Shown here one piece after another: positions 1 through 8,129 of a DNA stretch of 64,000 nucleotides. The DNA is from Geoglobus acetivorans (lineage in GTDB: Archaea > Halobacteriota > Archaeoglobi > Archaeoglobales > Archaeoglobaceae). The notes beneath the pieces are model-generated. The model saw nothing but the letters and a program-made list of their open reading frames with translations. It was not told where the DNA came from and did not search any database. The position numbers and the translations under genes are program-made. How positions within the stretch are numbered: the first letter of the stretch is position 1; every line of letters starts with the position of its first letter. The DNA is taken from positions 1,364,001 to 1,428,000 of the forward strand of contig NZ_CP009552.1 in NCBI RefSeq assembly GCF_000789255.1. Reading direction: 5' to 3'.

Positions 1-782
1 AAGACTTGGTTTTGGAGATTGCATATGAAATAGTACAAAGTAACCGATGCGTTTTCCCAGAACTCATCCCTCTCAACTTTTCTGGTAATTTCACCTATCA
101 GATGGAAAAGAAAGTTCTCTGGTATTCTGAACCCTTTTGCTTGCGATGCAAGTTTGCTTTTTTTAATCTCATCAAGTGCACCTTTTGAAAGTTCAAGCAT
201 AAGTTCGTAAGGATACGCATGAATTACCAACACTCTTGAAAGTCTGTAAGACACTAGAGGTAGAAATTGGGTTAAAAATATACAATGTGCACAGATGTCT
301 GCTCCTTTAGGATTTGCTGAATGGAAATAGTTCGTAACCCCACCAGTCCCCAGCAAAGGAAAAACTGAAAGGTAGATTTCTTTACCTGTGTATGCAGGTT
401 TTCTACCACATATAATGCATGTCGGGGAGTCCGGATTTGTGGCATTGGTTTTCTCCAAGATGCTCCATAAATTCTGAGCTATGTTCTCTGGAGATCGTTT
501 CTTAGACATGCTTGGATTGGACATTACTATCCCACTATTTGGAAATATCATGCCATGAAGATAGCTTGAACTCCAATCTTTCGTTGCATAAAGTTCTGCA
601 GCAAAGTCTACAGCCTTTGAAACATCTTCTTTTTGAAGCTCTTCAGGTTTGCTTTTTCCAGCAATTAGTAGAATCGCAGCTAATCCTGCATCCACAAAAG
701 GGTGCCCTGTCCAGTAAAATTCCATACCATTTTCTCTCCTTTTTTCTTCGAAATGATTTTCAGATAAATCAATGTCACTCAT
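1..782 (-). CDS. cas8: Type I CRISPR Cas8 (Cst1-like CXXC-CXXC protein), partial
   Basis: The reverse strand is open from an ATG at 782 to the window edge, giving 260 codons of an unfinished protein. It contains the motif WTGHPFVDAG near residues 24-33 and two cysteine pairs, CIIC (122-125) and CAHC (164-167), with the second about 40 residues after the first. This pattern fits the CXXC-CXXC Cst1 group of Cas8 large subunits of type I-A/I-B Cascade, which recognise the PAM and hold the crRNA complex together. The start overlaps the cas6 stop as ATGA, so the two are translationally coupled; the next cas genes (cas7, cas5, cas3) should lie before base 1. Met20 is an alternative start. The gene is clearly richer in A+T than cas6. 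The family call is by motif only. Confidence 0.75.
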   Translation of the reverse strand, partial: MSDIDLSENHFEEKRRENGMEFYWTGHPFVDAGLAAILLIAGKSKPEELQKEDVSKAVDFAAELYATKDWSSSYLHGMIFPNSGIVMSNPSMSKKRSPENIAQNLWSILEKTNATNPDSPTCIICGRKPAYTGKEIYLSVFPLLGTGGVTNYFHSANPKGADICAHCIFLTQFLPLVSYRLSRVLVIHAYPYELMLELSKGALDEIKKSKLASQAKGFRIPENFLFHLIGEITRKVERDEFWENASVTLYYFICNLQNQV

Positions 783-1504
783 ACCACCTTCACCATCCCG
801 AGCCCCATCGAATTTTTCGCGCCAAAACCGGCCTTGTATCCAACCTCCAGCAGCTCTTTACTCCCCCTGGCCTCGAAAACCATCTCGACGCATCTGTGGT
901 AGGTGTTCTTTATTCTGATCCTCTTGGCCTTGACGCTCAGGGGCTTTATCTCCAGATCAACGTTCTCCGGTGTTTTCCGGTAATGAGCCATGTACTTCTT
1001 CACCAGATTCTGCCTGATTATTTCGTAAAACTCGACATCTTTGGGATAGAGGTCGATCACCCTCCCGTTTCCGTTTTCTCCTGCGTATCTGGAAACGTTT
1101 ATCGGGCTAAGTGTTACGAAGCGCTCCCTGCTTCCAATTTTCTTCTCCCGCATAACTCTGACCTCAGAGACGAGAAACCTGGCACCCGATATCTCGATCT
1201 CAGGTTTTGAAAGCAGGCCCTCGACTAGCCTCTCGGCGATTTCATTCCTCATCGTGGAGAAGAAGAAATGAGCACTGTCACCGTAAACGACCATCTTTTC
1301 GCCCTCGATCCTGAATCTTCTCCCCGGAATCATGAGCTTGCTGAAGGTGAACAGCTTGGGAATTCCTGGCCGGTGGAGTTCAAGGGATAGCGATGGGTCC
1401 GCTCTCTCAATCGCCCTGTAAATTGCAGAGGCGAGGTGGTAATGGTGGTTCAAATCTATGACAGACCTTCGCTCCAAGGGAGCAAGGTTCACCTTCAAAC
1501 GCAT
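779..1504 (-). CDS. cas6: CRISPR endoribonuclease Cas6
   Basis: Cas6 cuts the CRISPR precursor RNA inside each repeat, leaving an 8-nt 5' handle. This 241-residue protein has the usual length and ends in the glycine-rich loop typical of the family (GFGAKNSMGLGMVKV at the C-terminus) after a RAMP-type ferredoxin-like region. His20, His21 and His23 near the N-terminus are candidates for the catalytic histidine. A TATA-like TTTTATTTTT lies about 26 bases before the ATG (near 1525-1535), so the mRNA is probably leaderless. It heads the operon and its TGA overlaps the cas8 ATG. The only array in this window is about 50 kb away, and its repeat ends in ATTGAAAG when read on the same strand, as expected for Cas6 processing. 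Confidence 0.92.
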   Translation of the reverse strand: MRLKVNLAPLERRSVIDLNHHYHLASAIYRAIERADPSLSLELHRPGIPKLFTFSKLMIPGRRFRIEGEKMVVYGDSAHFFFSTMRNEIAERLVEGLLSKPEIEISGARFLVSEVRVMREKKIGSRERFVTLSPINVSRYAGENGNGRVIDLYPKDVEFYEIIRQNLVKKYMAHYRKTPENVDLEIKPLSVKAKRIRIKNTYHRCVEMVFEARGSKELLEVGYKAGFGAKNSMGLGMVKVV

Positions 1505-1725
1505 TGATGAGTCATTATTTCACAAAAATAAAACTTTTTTGCCTGCTTGAAAAGTAAAAAACACTTTGATGAAAAATTTTTACCAGAATGTTTCACAATT
1601 TGGAACGAAAACTTTTCAGAGCACACAGCCATTAAATACCCTGCCGGCATTCAGCTGAGAGGTTCAGAATCCGGCACGGTGTTTGAAATGAGCAGGGCAA
1701 TATCACACAAAGCGGGTGATGAGAG

Positions 1726-2466
1726 ATGAGCGCCACAAACAGGGCAGTCCTCATACTCAGCGGAGGAGTGGACAGCTCGACGCTCCTCTACTGGCTCCTC
1801 GATAGGGGCTATGAGGTTCACGCTCTCACATTCAACTACGGGCAGAAGCATTCAAGAGAGATAGAGCACGCGAGGCTGATAGCAGAGAAAGCTACGGAGA
1901 GAGGCAGGGTAACGCACAGGGTCGTGGACATCTCAGCAATTCACGAGCTCATCTCTTCTGGAGCTTTGACCGGAGATGGCGAGGTTCCAAAGGCATTCTA
2001 CAGCGAGGATGTGCAGAAGAGGACGATAGTCCCCAACAGGAACATGATAATGCTTTCCATCGCTGCAGGCTACGCGGTTAAAATTGGGGCAGGGGAGGTT
2101 TACTATGCCGCCCACAAGAGCGACTACAGCATCTACCCCGACTGCAGGAAGGAGTTCGTTAAAGCTTTGGACACGGCCGTCTATCTTGCCAACCTCTGGA
2201 CGCCCGTTGAGATTAAAGCCCCCTTCGTGGACATGACGAAAGACGAGATAGTCGGGCTCGGGCTGAAGCTTGGAGTTCCATACGAGCTAACCTGGAGCTG
2301 CTACGAGGGCGGGGAAAGACCATGCCTCGAGTGCGGGACGTGTCTGGAAAGGACTGAGGCGTTCCTGCTGAACGGTGCAAGGGATCCGCTGCTGAGTGAT
2401 GAGGAGTGGAAGAGGGCTGTAAAGGCCTACGAGGAAAAGAAGAGAGAGCATGAGGGCAAACATTAG
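1726..2466 (+). CDS. queC: 7-cyano-7-deazaguanine synthase QueC
   Basis: QueC uses ATP and ammonia to turn 7-carboxy-7-deazaguanine into preQ0, the precursor of archaeosine in archaeal tRNA. The 246 residues show the PP-loop SGGVDSS (residues 13-19) and the C-terminal zinc site with cysteines at CYEGG, CLEC and CGTC. The ATG follows a GGTGATGAG site. It heads an operon with queE (17-base overlap) and queD. A TATA-like CATTAAATACC sits near 1630-1640, so a leader of roughly 65 bases is likely. The 221-base gap before it holds divergent promoters for cas6 and queC; a 60-codon frame (1547-1729) ending over the queC ATG shows no recognisable family. Confidence 0.96.
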   Translation: MSATNRAVLILSGGVDSSTLLYWLLDRGYEVHALTFNYGQKHSREIEHARLIAEKATERGRVTHRVVDISAIHELISSGALTGDGEVPKAFYSEDVQKRTIVPNRNMIMLSIAAGYAVKIGAGEVYYAAHKSDYSIYPDCRKEFVKALDTAVYLANLWTPVEIKAPFVDMTKDEIVGLGLKLGVPYELTWSCYEGGERPCLECGTCLERTEAFLLNGARDPLLSDEEWKRAVKAYEEKKREHEGKH

Positions 2467-3127
2467 CGAGATCTTCTACTCCGTTCAGGGAGAGGGCATA
2501 TTCTGCGGAGTGAGGCAGCTTTTCATCAGGTTCTCGGGCTGCAACCTCAACTGCTACTACTGCGACACCCGGTACTCAGAGAGGTGCATGGACTATGCGA
2601 ACAGCAGGGAGCTCGAAAACCCCGTGAGCTTGGATTACATTCAGAACGTTGTGGACTCCTCGAAAAACATACACTCCGTCTCGTTTACGGGTGGGGAGCC
2701 TTTGCTCTACGCGAACTTCATAGCAGGACTGGAAAAGACGAGAGCGTTCTACCTCGAGTCCAACATGTCTCTGCCAGAGGAGGCCAGAAAGCTGAAGCAT
2801 TTCGACATAATTGCGGGAGACCTGAAGGTCAGGGAGGCGTTGAAGGCCGGTTATGAGGAGATCTACGAAAACACCGTGAAGTCATTCAGGATACTGAGGG
2901 ATTCTGAGAGCAGGGTCACCTTCGCCAAGATCGTTCTGCCGGAGCGGTTCGACGTCGAGGATGTGCTGGCAAGAGCCGAGGGCATCGCGGACTGTGTCAG
3001 ATGCTTCGTCCTCCAGCCCGTGTTTGGCTCTGACGTGAGAAACATTTTAAAACTCCAGGAAAAGATGCTGGAGCTTGCCGACACGAGGGTGATTCCGCAG
3101 GTTCACAAATACCTGGGGGTGAGGTAA
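2450..3127 (+). CDS. queE: 7-carboxy-7-deazaguanine synthase QueE (radical SAM)
   Basis: QueE is the radical-SAM enzyme that contracts 6-carboxy-tetrahydropterin to 7-carboxy-7-deazaguanine. The N-terminus reads SEIFYSVQGEGIFCGVRQ, followed by the cluster motif CNLNCYYC (Cx3Cx2C) near residues 31-38, and later the SAM-binding FTGGEPLL. At 225 residues the length is normal. It overlaps queC by 17 bases and is followed directly by queD, so the three preQ0 enzymes are made together. Its order C-E-D matches the pathway set needed for archaeosine. Confidence 0.95.
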   Translation: MRANISEIFYSVQGEGIFCGVRQLFIRFSGCNLNCYYCDTRYSERCMDYANSRELENPVSLDYIQNVVDSSKNIHSVSFTGGEPLLYANFIAGLEKTRAFYLESNMSLPEEARKLKHFDIIAGDLKVREALKAGYEEIYENTVKSFRILRDSESRVTFAKIVLPERFDVEDVLARAEGIADCVRCFVLQPVFGSDVRNILKLQEKMLELADTRVIPQVHKYLGVR

Positions 3128-3791
<664 letters not shown>

Positions 3792-4991
3792 TCACGCGTA
3801 TGCCCTCTCCCCGTGCTGGGATACGTCAAGCCCGACGTACTCCTCCTCTTCCGTAACCCTGAGTCCCATCACCGCATCTACAGCCTTTGCAAGTACGAGC
3901 GTCACTCCGAAGGCGTAGGCTATCGCTGCAAGGGATGCCACCACCTGTGCAGCAAACTGCTCAACGTTGCCGTAAAGCAGTCCGCTGTACCCTCCAACGC
4001 TTTCCATGGCAAAGATCCCCGTTGCCAGAGCGCCCCACAGCCCGCCGATTCCGTGTACCGCCCACGCATCAAGGCTCTCATCCCACCTTCTACTCACCCT
4101 GAAGAGCATCGCTCCATAGCAGAGAACTCCTGCCGCTGCACCAATGGCAATTGCTGATAGGGAATCCACATACCCCGCAGCGGGAGTTATAGCGACAAGA
4201 CCGGCTATAGCACCGCTCACCATTCCGAGGCCACTTGGCTTGTCGTGAAGCCAGCTCGCAACGAGCCATGCGATCGCTCCTGCTGCTGCAGCGGTGTTCG
4301 TTACAAGCAATGCGTTCGCTGCACTTTCTCCAGCAGATAAAGCACTTCCGGCATTGAATCCGAACCAGCCGAACCAGAGCAGTGCAGTTCCGAGCATTGT
4401 CATCGGTATGCTGTGGGGGGTCATGCTGTGCTCCTCATAGCCGAGCCTCCTGCCAATCACGAAGGCGAGAGCTAACGCCGAGAATCCGGAGCTTATGTGC
4501 ACCACGGTTCCTCCGGCGAAGTCTAAAGCTCCAAGCTCTGCGAGCCACCCTCCACCCCACACCCAGTGGGCGAGTGGATCGTAGACGAGGGTCGTCCACA
4601 GCACTCCAAAAACCATGAACGAGCTGAGCTTTATCCTTTCAGCCACACCACTCGACAGTATGGCGAGAGTTACCGCAGCAAAGGTCAGCTGAAATGCAAC
4701 GAAGAGCAGCGAAGGTATGCTGCCCGCATCCCCGGAAACGCCTCTGAGGCCGGCTGCACTCAGGTCACCGATGAATCCTGCGACGTCGTTGCCGAAGGAC
4801 AGGGTGTATCCAAGCAGCACCCACTGAACGCTCACCGCTGCAAGAGCTATGAACGAAAGGGAGAGCATAGAAACCGCGTTCTTCCTCCTCACCATTCCTG
4901 CATAGAAAAGCCCGACTCCCGGTACCATCAGCATAACCATCGCCGTTGAGACCAGCAACCAGGCAGTATCTCCACTGTCCATCCACATCAC
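3792..4991 (-). CDS. amt: Ammonium transporter Amt
   Basis: This is a 399-residue Amt/Rh channel for ammonium uptake, with about eleven hydrophobic helices. Family marks include the N-terminal [20 protein letters not shown], the [18 protein letters not shown] segment with a conserved pore histidine, and [13 protein letters not shown]. The C-terminal tail ([19 protein letters not shown]) matches the conserved cytoplasmic tail that contacts PII. The frame opens with GTG at 4991, with ATG one codon later. A strong TATA (TATTTAAATAC, about 5014-5024) would start transcription next to the first codon, so the message is probably leaderless. It forms an operon with glnK. Confidence 0.96.
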   Translation of the reverse strand: MMWMDSGDTAWLLVSTAMVMLMVPGVGLFYAGMVRRKNAVSMLSLSFIALAAVSVQWVLLGYTLSFGNDVAGFIGDLSAAGLRGVSGDAGSIPSLLFVAFQLTFAAVTLAILSSGVAERIKLSSFMVFGVLWTTLVYDPLAHWVWGGGWLAELGALDFAGGTVVHISSGFSALALAFVIGRRLGYEEHSMTPHSIPMTMLGTALLWFGWFGFNAGSALSAGESAANALLVTNTAAAAGAIAWLVASWLHDKPSGLGMVSGAIAGLVAITPAAGYVDSLSAIAIGAAAGVLCYGAMLFRVSRRWDESLDAWAVHGIGGLWGALATGIFAMESVGGYSGLLYGNVEQFAAQVVASLAAIAYAFGVTLVLAKAVDAVMGLRVTEEEEYVGLDVSQHGERAYA

Positions 4992-5171
4992 CGGGCAGGA
5001 ATCTGACGCCGAAGTATTTAAATATATTTAATCAAATCTGACAGAATTTAATATTTCTTCAGAAAATTTCAGAAATTTCTAAAGAAAATTTAGCAAAAAG
5101 CAGCCATCGGTAAAAATACCCCCATCATGCCACTTCCAAAAAGGTATTAATCCTGAACCGCGTAGAAACAG

Positions 5172-5232
5172 AAGGCCAATGATGAATGATGGGCGATCTG
5201 AGACGTGATGAGAGGGGAGAGGCTGAGGCTGC
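5172..5232 (+). ncRNA. Box C/D sRNA candidate (2'-O-methylation guide)
   Basis: The order and spacing of boxes match an archaeal C/D guide RNA: C box ATGATGA (5179-5185), 12-base guide, D' CTGA (5198-5201), 3-base gap, C' GTGATGA (5205-5211), 11-base guide, D CTGA (5223-5226). GCC before the C box can pair with GGC around the D box as a K-turn stem. A TATA-like GTATTAATC at 5143-5151 would start transcription near 5172. The first guide shares GATGGGCG and the second GGGGAGAG with the complement of 23S rRNA in this window (near 18117 and 17792), so both could pair for 8 bases. The rest of the 422-base gap between amt and the next gene shows no other feature. Confidence 0.7.
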
Positions 5233-5413
5233 CCATCCTTTAAACACCATTTAACCCGGCAAACGATCCTGCCATGTGTCTGTTTTCTACTCTGTAACGC
5301 GAGATTCGAGAAAAGGCACAGCTTGAGTACCAAAAAGGCAAGAGATCGGCAGGTGAACAGTAAACGGAGCAAAAAAGAACAGGTTTATATGTCTCTGAAC
5401 AAAAACATCGGGC

Positions 5414-5605
5414 ATGGATGAAAGGGAGAAAAAAGCACTGACATCGAGTCTCCAGCGCTCGTCAATTGCGGGAACAGCGATAATGAGCTTTGCCCTTGCG
5501 CTTCTCGTGCTGTACTATGCGAAGGTCAGCATGTTCTACTCGATCGTCATCTCTGCAGCTTTCGCAGCCATCACAACCCTCGCAAGAAGTCGCTCAAGGT
5601 TATGA
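5414..5605 (+). CDS. Small two-helix membrane protein
   Basis: This 63-residue protein has a charged N-terminus (MDEREKKALTSSLQRSS), then two hydrophobic stretches (about residues 18-34 and 36-54), and a basic tail. I recognise no family. Support for a real gene is the promoter: a TATA box TTTATATG at 5384-5391 lies 27 bases before the ATG with no ribosome site, the standard leaderless arrangement in this window. Its last 35 bases overlap the end of the hydrolase gene on the other strand. The positively charged ends suggest a helical hairpin in the membrane, with both ends in the cytoplasm. Confidence 0.6.
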   Translation: MDEREKKALTSSLQRSSIAGTAIMSFALALLVLYYAKVSMFYSIVISAAFAAITTLARSRSRL

Positions 5606-6113
5606 TTCTCGCATTGAAAACGTTTTCCATGTGCTTTAAAGCGTACTCATAATCGTAGTCATTCAGTGCTGCGGTGCAGTCCCTTATTACGGCAACCTTG
5701 TAGCCTCTAAGCACGGCATCTCCCGCGGTGTGCAGGACGCAGATGTTCGTCAGGACCCCGGTGATGTAAAGCTTTTCAATGCCAAGCTCCCTGAGGGTCA
5801 GATCAAGGTCGGTGCCGAAGAAAGCGGAATACCTGCGCTTCCTGACGATGTAGTCCTCTTCCCTCACCTCAAGCTCATCTATTATCTCTGCCCCATCACT
5901 TGCAGCAAGACAGTGCTCGGGCCATATATCGAATTCCGGATCGTCCTTTCTGTGCCAGTCCTGGGTGAAAATCACCGGCATCTTCTTTCTCGCCTCTCTG
6001 ACGGCTTTAGCAGTTGGCTCGAAGATGCCTGAGAGGTGCTCTCCACCGAATAGCTTTCCGTCAGGATAGCAGAAGTCCTTCTGCATGTCCACAACGACAA
6101 GGGCGGGCCTCAT
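5571..6113 (-). CDS. Isochorismatase-family hydrolase, probable nicotinamidase
   Basis: The 180-residue cysteine hydrolase carries the catalytic triad of the family: Asp9 in VVVDMQKDF, Lys92 in VRKRRYSAF and Cys125 in GVLTNICVLHT. The segment QDWHRKDDPEFDIWPEHC (residues 51-68) holds the Asp and His expected at the metal site of nicotinamidases, and WPEHC is typical of them, so deamidation of nicotinamide in NAD salvage is the most likely job. Other isochorismatase-like activities cannot be excluded. It stands alone, converging with the small membrane gene by a 35-base overlap. Confidence 0.85.
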   Translation of the reverse strand: MRPALVVVDMQKDFCYPDGKLFGGEHLSGIFEPTAKAVREARKKMPVIFTQDWHRKDDPEFDIWPEHCLAASDGAEIIDELEVREEDYIVRKRRYSAFFGTDLDLTLRELGIEKLYITGVLTNICVLHTAGDAVLRGYKVAVIRDCTAALNDYDYEYALKHMENVFNARIITLSDFLRGL

Positions 6114-6163
6114 GATATGTGCTTGAAAAAAGAGATTAAAAACCTGTCGAACACATGTTCGGT

Positions 6164-6475
6164 TTACTGCAGCTCAAGCACACCCTCCTTAACAGCAATT
6201 CTCTCAACCTCATCCCTCATCTCGTCGAGGGTATCCATCATCACCCTCCACTCCTCGAAGTCGAGGTTGAAAGACCCCATCTGTGCTCTGAGCTCCTTCA
6301 ACCTGAGCTTTAGCCTCCTGAGAACATCCCTGTAGACATCCTCCTTCTCAGTTCCGTAGAAGATGTTCTCCAGCTTCCCAACCGCTGCTCTGAGCAGTCT
6401 TATTCTTTCCTCTACATCTGAGGAGAATTCAAAGCTTTCCAGAAGTACAATAAATCCTGATTTCAGGGATTCCAT
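6164..6475 (-). CDS. Helical protein of unknown function
   Basis: This 103-residue protein is rich in Glu, Arg, Leu and Met and predicts as nearly all helix, with heptad-like runs (for example around residues 50-66) that suggest a coiled coil or helical bundle. I recognise no family. The start is supported by a TATA stretch TTTTTATATTTTT near 6494-6505, about 25 bases before the ATG, giving a leaderless message. It lies between the hydrolase (same strand, 50 bases downstream) and the divergent MNT gene. There is no signal peptide or membrane segment. Confidence 0.65.
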   Translation of the reverse strand: MESLKSGFIVLLESFEFSSDVEERIRLLRAAVGKLENIFYGTEKEDVYRDVLRRLKLRLKELRAQMGSFNLDFEEWRVMMDTLDEMRDEVERIAVKEGVLELQ

Positions 6476-6577
6476 GAATTTATCTCAAGCGCAAAAATAT
6501 AAAAATTTCCGCCTTTGGGCTAACAGAGCAATGTCTCGATAAAACAGTTTACAAAACATGGAGCCATAATTTTCAGC

Positions 6578-6886
6578 GTGAACAAAGAAAAGGCTCTTGA
6601 TTCTTTCATGAGAAGGATTGAAAAGTTCAGAGACATAATCGTCAAGGTAGTCGTATTTGGCTCCTATGCCCGGGGAGAGGCTAAGGAAGACAGCGACATA
6701 GACGTCCTCATAGTGGTGAAAGACAGAGAAACTGAACAGGAAATTATCGGTATGGCCGTCGAAGTCCTACTCGAACATGGCGAGTACATATCCGTGAGGG
6801 TTTTAACCGAGAAAGAATTTGAACTGCTTAAGAACACGGGTTTTGTCAGGAACGTTATGAAGGATGGCATGGTAATTGCTGGATGA
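6578..6886 (+). CDS. mntA: MNT-type minimal nucleotidyltransferase (antitoxin of MNT/HEPN pair)
   Basis: This 102-residue protein is a minimal nucleotidyltransferase: VVFGSYARGEAKEDSDIDVLIV gives the GSxxRG helix followed by the catalytic DxD. In characterised MntA/HepT systems the MNT enzyme adds AMP to the HEPN toxin and silences it. It starts with GTG at 6578; a TTTACAAAAC element near 6547-6557 could be a promoter. The HEPN frame begins with TTG at 6876, eleven bases inside this gene's end, the usual coupled arrangement. Its partner is frameshifted (next entry), which leaves its role in this strain uncertain. Confidence 0.85.
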   Translation: MNKEKALDSFMRRIEKFRDIIVKVVVFGSYARGEAKEDSDIDVLIVVKDRETEQEIIGMAVEVLLEHGEYISVRVLTEKEFELLKNTGFVRNVMKDGMVIAG

Positions 6887-7156
6887 AGTCAATGAATTGA
6901 TAAAAAAGCCGAGGAGAAACTCAGAGCAGCAGAATATCTCCTGAACGGGGGTTACTACTCAGATGCGATAAGCAGGGCGTATTATGCAATGTACTTCGCT
7001 GCGAAGGCTCTGCTCGCATTAAAAAAGATCTACCCAAAAACTCACAGAGGTCTGATCGCCAAATTTGGCCTCGAATACGTTAATATGAGTATTATTGATT
7101 CATACTACGCAAAGGCACTGGCATACGGTGAAGAAAAAGCGGGGGAGTGGCGGTAG
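6876..7156 (+). pseudogene. HEPN-domain protein (HepT-like), frameshifted
   Basis: Two reading frames together encode a normal small HEPN protein. Frame one from TTG at 6876 reads LLDEVNELIKK, then changes at a run of six A (6902-6907); the next frame continues AEEKLRAAEYLLNGGYYSDA and RAYYAMYFAAKALL, the hallmark of HEPN domains, to a TAG at 7154-7156. Seven A would restore one frame of about 94 residues. The break could be a sequencing or assembly error in the homopolymer, a true inactivating mutation, or a site of slippage. The last 18 bases overlap the 3' strand of RNase P RNA helix P1 on the other strand. Confidence 0.75.
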
Positions 7157-7399
7157 TAAGCCCCCTTCTGTTTCAGGCAGCATCCGTCTCAGCGGCACAC
7201 GCCTTGCACCGGCGGGGACGGCCGTTTCAACTCCCGCAGGTGACCTCGGCCTCCCGGCTTCCTCGCATAACCCTGCAGGAGTGTCGTTTCTGTTCCGTTG
7301 CCGTGCCTCTCGGCACGACGCCTTGCGGCGTCCCGCCTTCAAACGGTGGGGGGACTTTCCTCCCGCACAGCGGGAAGCTGCCCTCCGCCTCTCCCCCGG
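7139..7399 (-). ncRNA. rnpB: RNase P RNA (archaeal type A)
   Basis: Read on the minus strand, the RNA contains the conserved GGGAGGAAAGTCC core near its 5' side and the ACAGAAGGGGGCTTA element near its 3' end, the two halves of helix P4. The ends pair as helix P1: CCGGGGGAGAGGCGG (7385-7399) with CCGCCACTCCCCC (about 7141-7153). A TATA sequence TTTATATT at 7419-7426 lies about 24 bases before the inferred 5' end, and a T-run follows the 3' end. At about 260 nt it has a plausible length. Several long open frames on both strands here are by-products of its high G+C. Exact ends may differ by a few bases. Confidence 0.93.
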
Positions 7400-7434
7400 A
7401 GAAGTACCTGAACAAAAGAATATAAAAGAATTTT

Positions 7435-7800
7435 TCAACCGATCGTCGCCTTTCTCAAGAACCAGATTTCGATCTTGAGGCACTCTCTTGGATCGCAGTC
7501 AAAGACCCTGCAGCCAAAGCACGGTGGCAGCCCGGTGATGTCCTCGTATTTCTGCATTATTTCCATGAGGTTCAGCTCATCCTCCTCTTCCTCCTCTGCA
7601 TCAGCAGGAACAATCTTGAAGGTCTTAACGCCGTCCACAACGATTTCCACTCTTCTGATCAGCCCTTCCTTCTCAAGCTTTCTGAGAATTCTTGAGCATT
7701 TGCTGCTGTCTATGTTGAGCTCTTTCCACAAATCTTTCTGCAAAACAGCCCCTTTTTCCTCAACGAGCTTCAAAATCTGGTCCCTGATTTCCATTTTCAC
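7435..7800 (-). CDS. Winged-helix protein with C-terminal Fe-S motif, TFE-beta/RPC34-like
   Basis: The 121 residues split into a winged-helix domain (about 1-65), an acidic linker (DAEEEEEDE, 67-75) and a four-cysteine module at Cys94, 97, 102 and 107 followed by an IEIWF stretch. The pattern C-x2-C-x4-C-x4-C then aromatic-rich helix resembles the [4Fe-4S] end of RNA polymerase III subunit RPC39 and its archaeal homologue TFE-beta, which helps open promoters with TFE-alpha. That reading is an inference from pattern; an Lrp/MarR-type regulator with a metal site is the alternative. The start overlaps the Sm2 stop by four bases. It ends 9 bases before the rnpB TATA box, so readthrough into rnpB is possible. 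Confidence 0.65.
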   Translation of the reverse strand: MKMEIRDQILKLVEEKGAVLQKDLWKELNIDSSKCSRILRKLEKEGLIRRVEIVVDGVKTFKIVPADAEEEEEDELNLMEIMQKYEDITGLPPCFGCRVFDCDPRECLKIEIWFLRKATIG

Positions 7801-8042
7801 TCCTCAAAAGGCTGTATGAGGATAACATTGTTGCCCCTGAGTACAATATCTCCAAGCATTCTAACTTTCTCATTTCCCCTATACTCCATCGCATTTGAGA
7901 GGTGGAGGTTCATGTAGTCATCCACACTCTCAAGCTTTCCAACGAGATTGTTCTCCTCGCCCTTCATTTCAACCCTAATCATTCTGCCAACCATAGACTT
8001 GACCATCTGGTTCGGAAGCACCCGTATCACCTCATCTGTCAT
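7797..8042 (-). CDS. Archaeal Sm-like protein (Sm2 type)
   Basis: This 81-residue protein is an Lsm/Sm fold RNA-binding protein that forms rings on U-rich RNA. The Sm1 motif is seen in the DDYMNLHL stretch and Sm2 in LGDIVLRGNNVILI. The N-terminal VLPNQMVKSMVGRMIRVEMKG is very like what I recall of A. fulgidus AF-Sm2, the variant whose ring assembly depends on RNA. It heads a short operon with the winged-helix Fe-S protein and, further on, RNase P RNA, so several transcription and RNA-processing functions share the locus. Confidence 0.93.
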   Translation of the reverse strand: MTDEVIRVLPNQMVKSMVGRMIRVEMKGEENNLVGKLESVDDYMNLHLSNAMEYRGNEKVRMLGDIVLRGNNVILIQPFEE

Positions 8043-8129
8043 TATTTTTCGTTTTTTTTGGATTTTCTAATTCCCAGCAGACCGTAAATTTATCAAAAAT
8101 AGTATATATACCTTTCCTGAAGTTTGAAC

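Noticed and set aside
512-1210. Plus-strand frame of 232 codons
   Set aside because: It is antisense to cas8 and cas6, both well supported by motifs and by their ATGA overlap.
1547-1729. 60-codon frame ending over the queC start (ATGA)
   Set aside because: The overlap is suggestive, but composition is unlike a protein, the queC promoter lies inside it, and no family is seen. It cannot be excluded as a leader peptide.
5079-5372. Minus-strand frame of 97 codons in the amt upstream gap
   Set aside because: No family, no promoter in place, and it overlaps the C/D sRNA candidate on the other strand.
7095-7483. Several open frames of 60-127 codons on both strands
   Set aside because: They lie over RNase P RNA, whose conserved elements and P1 pairing explain the segment; high G+C makes stop codons rare.
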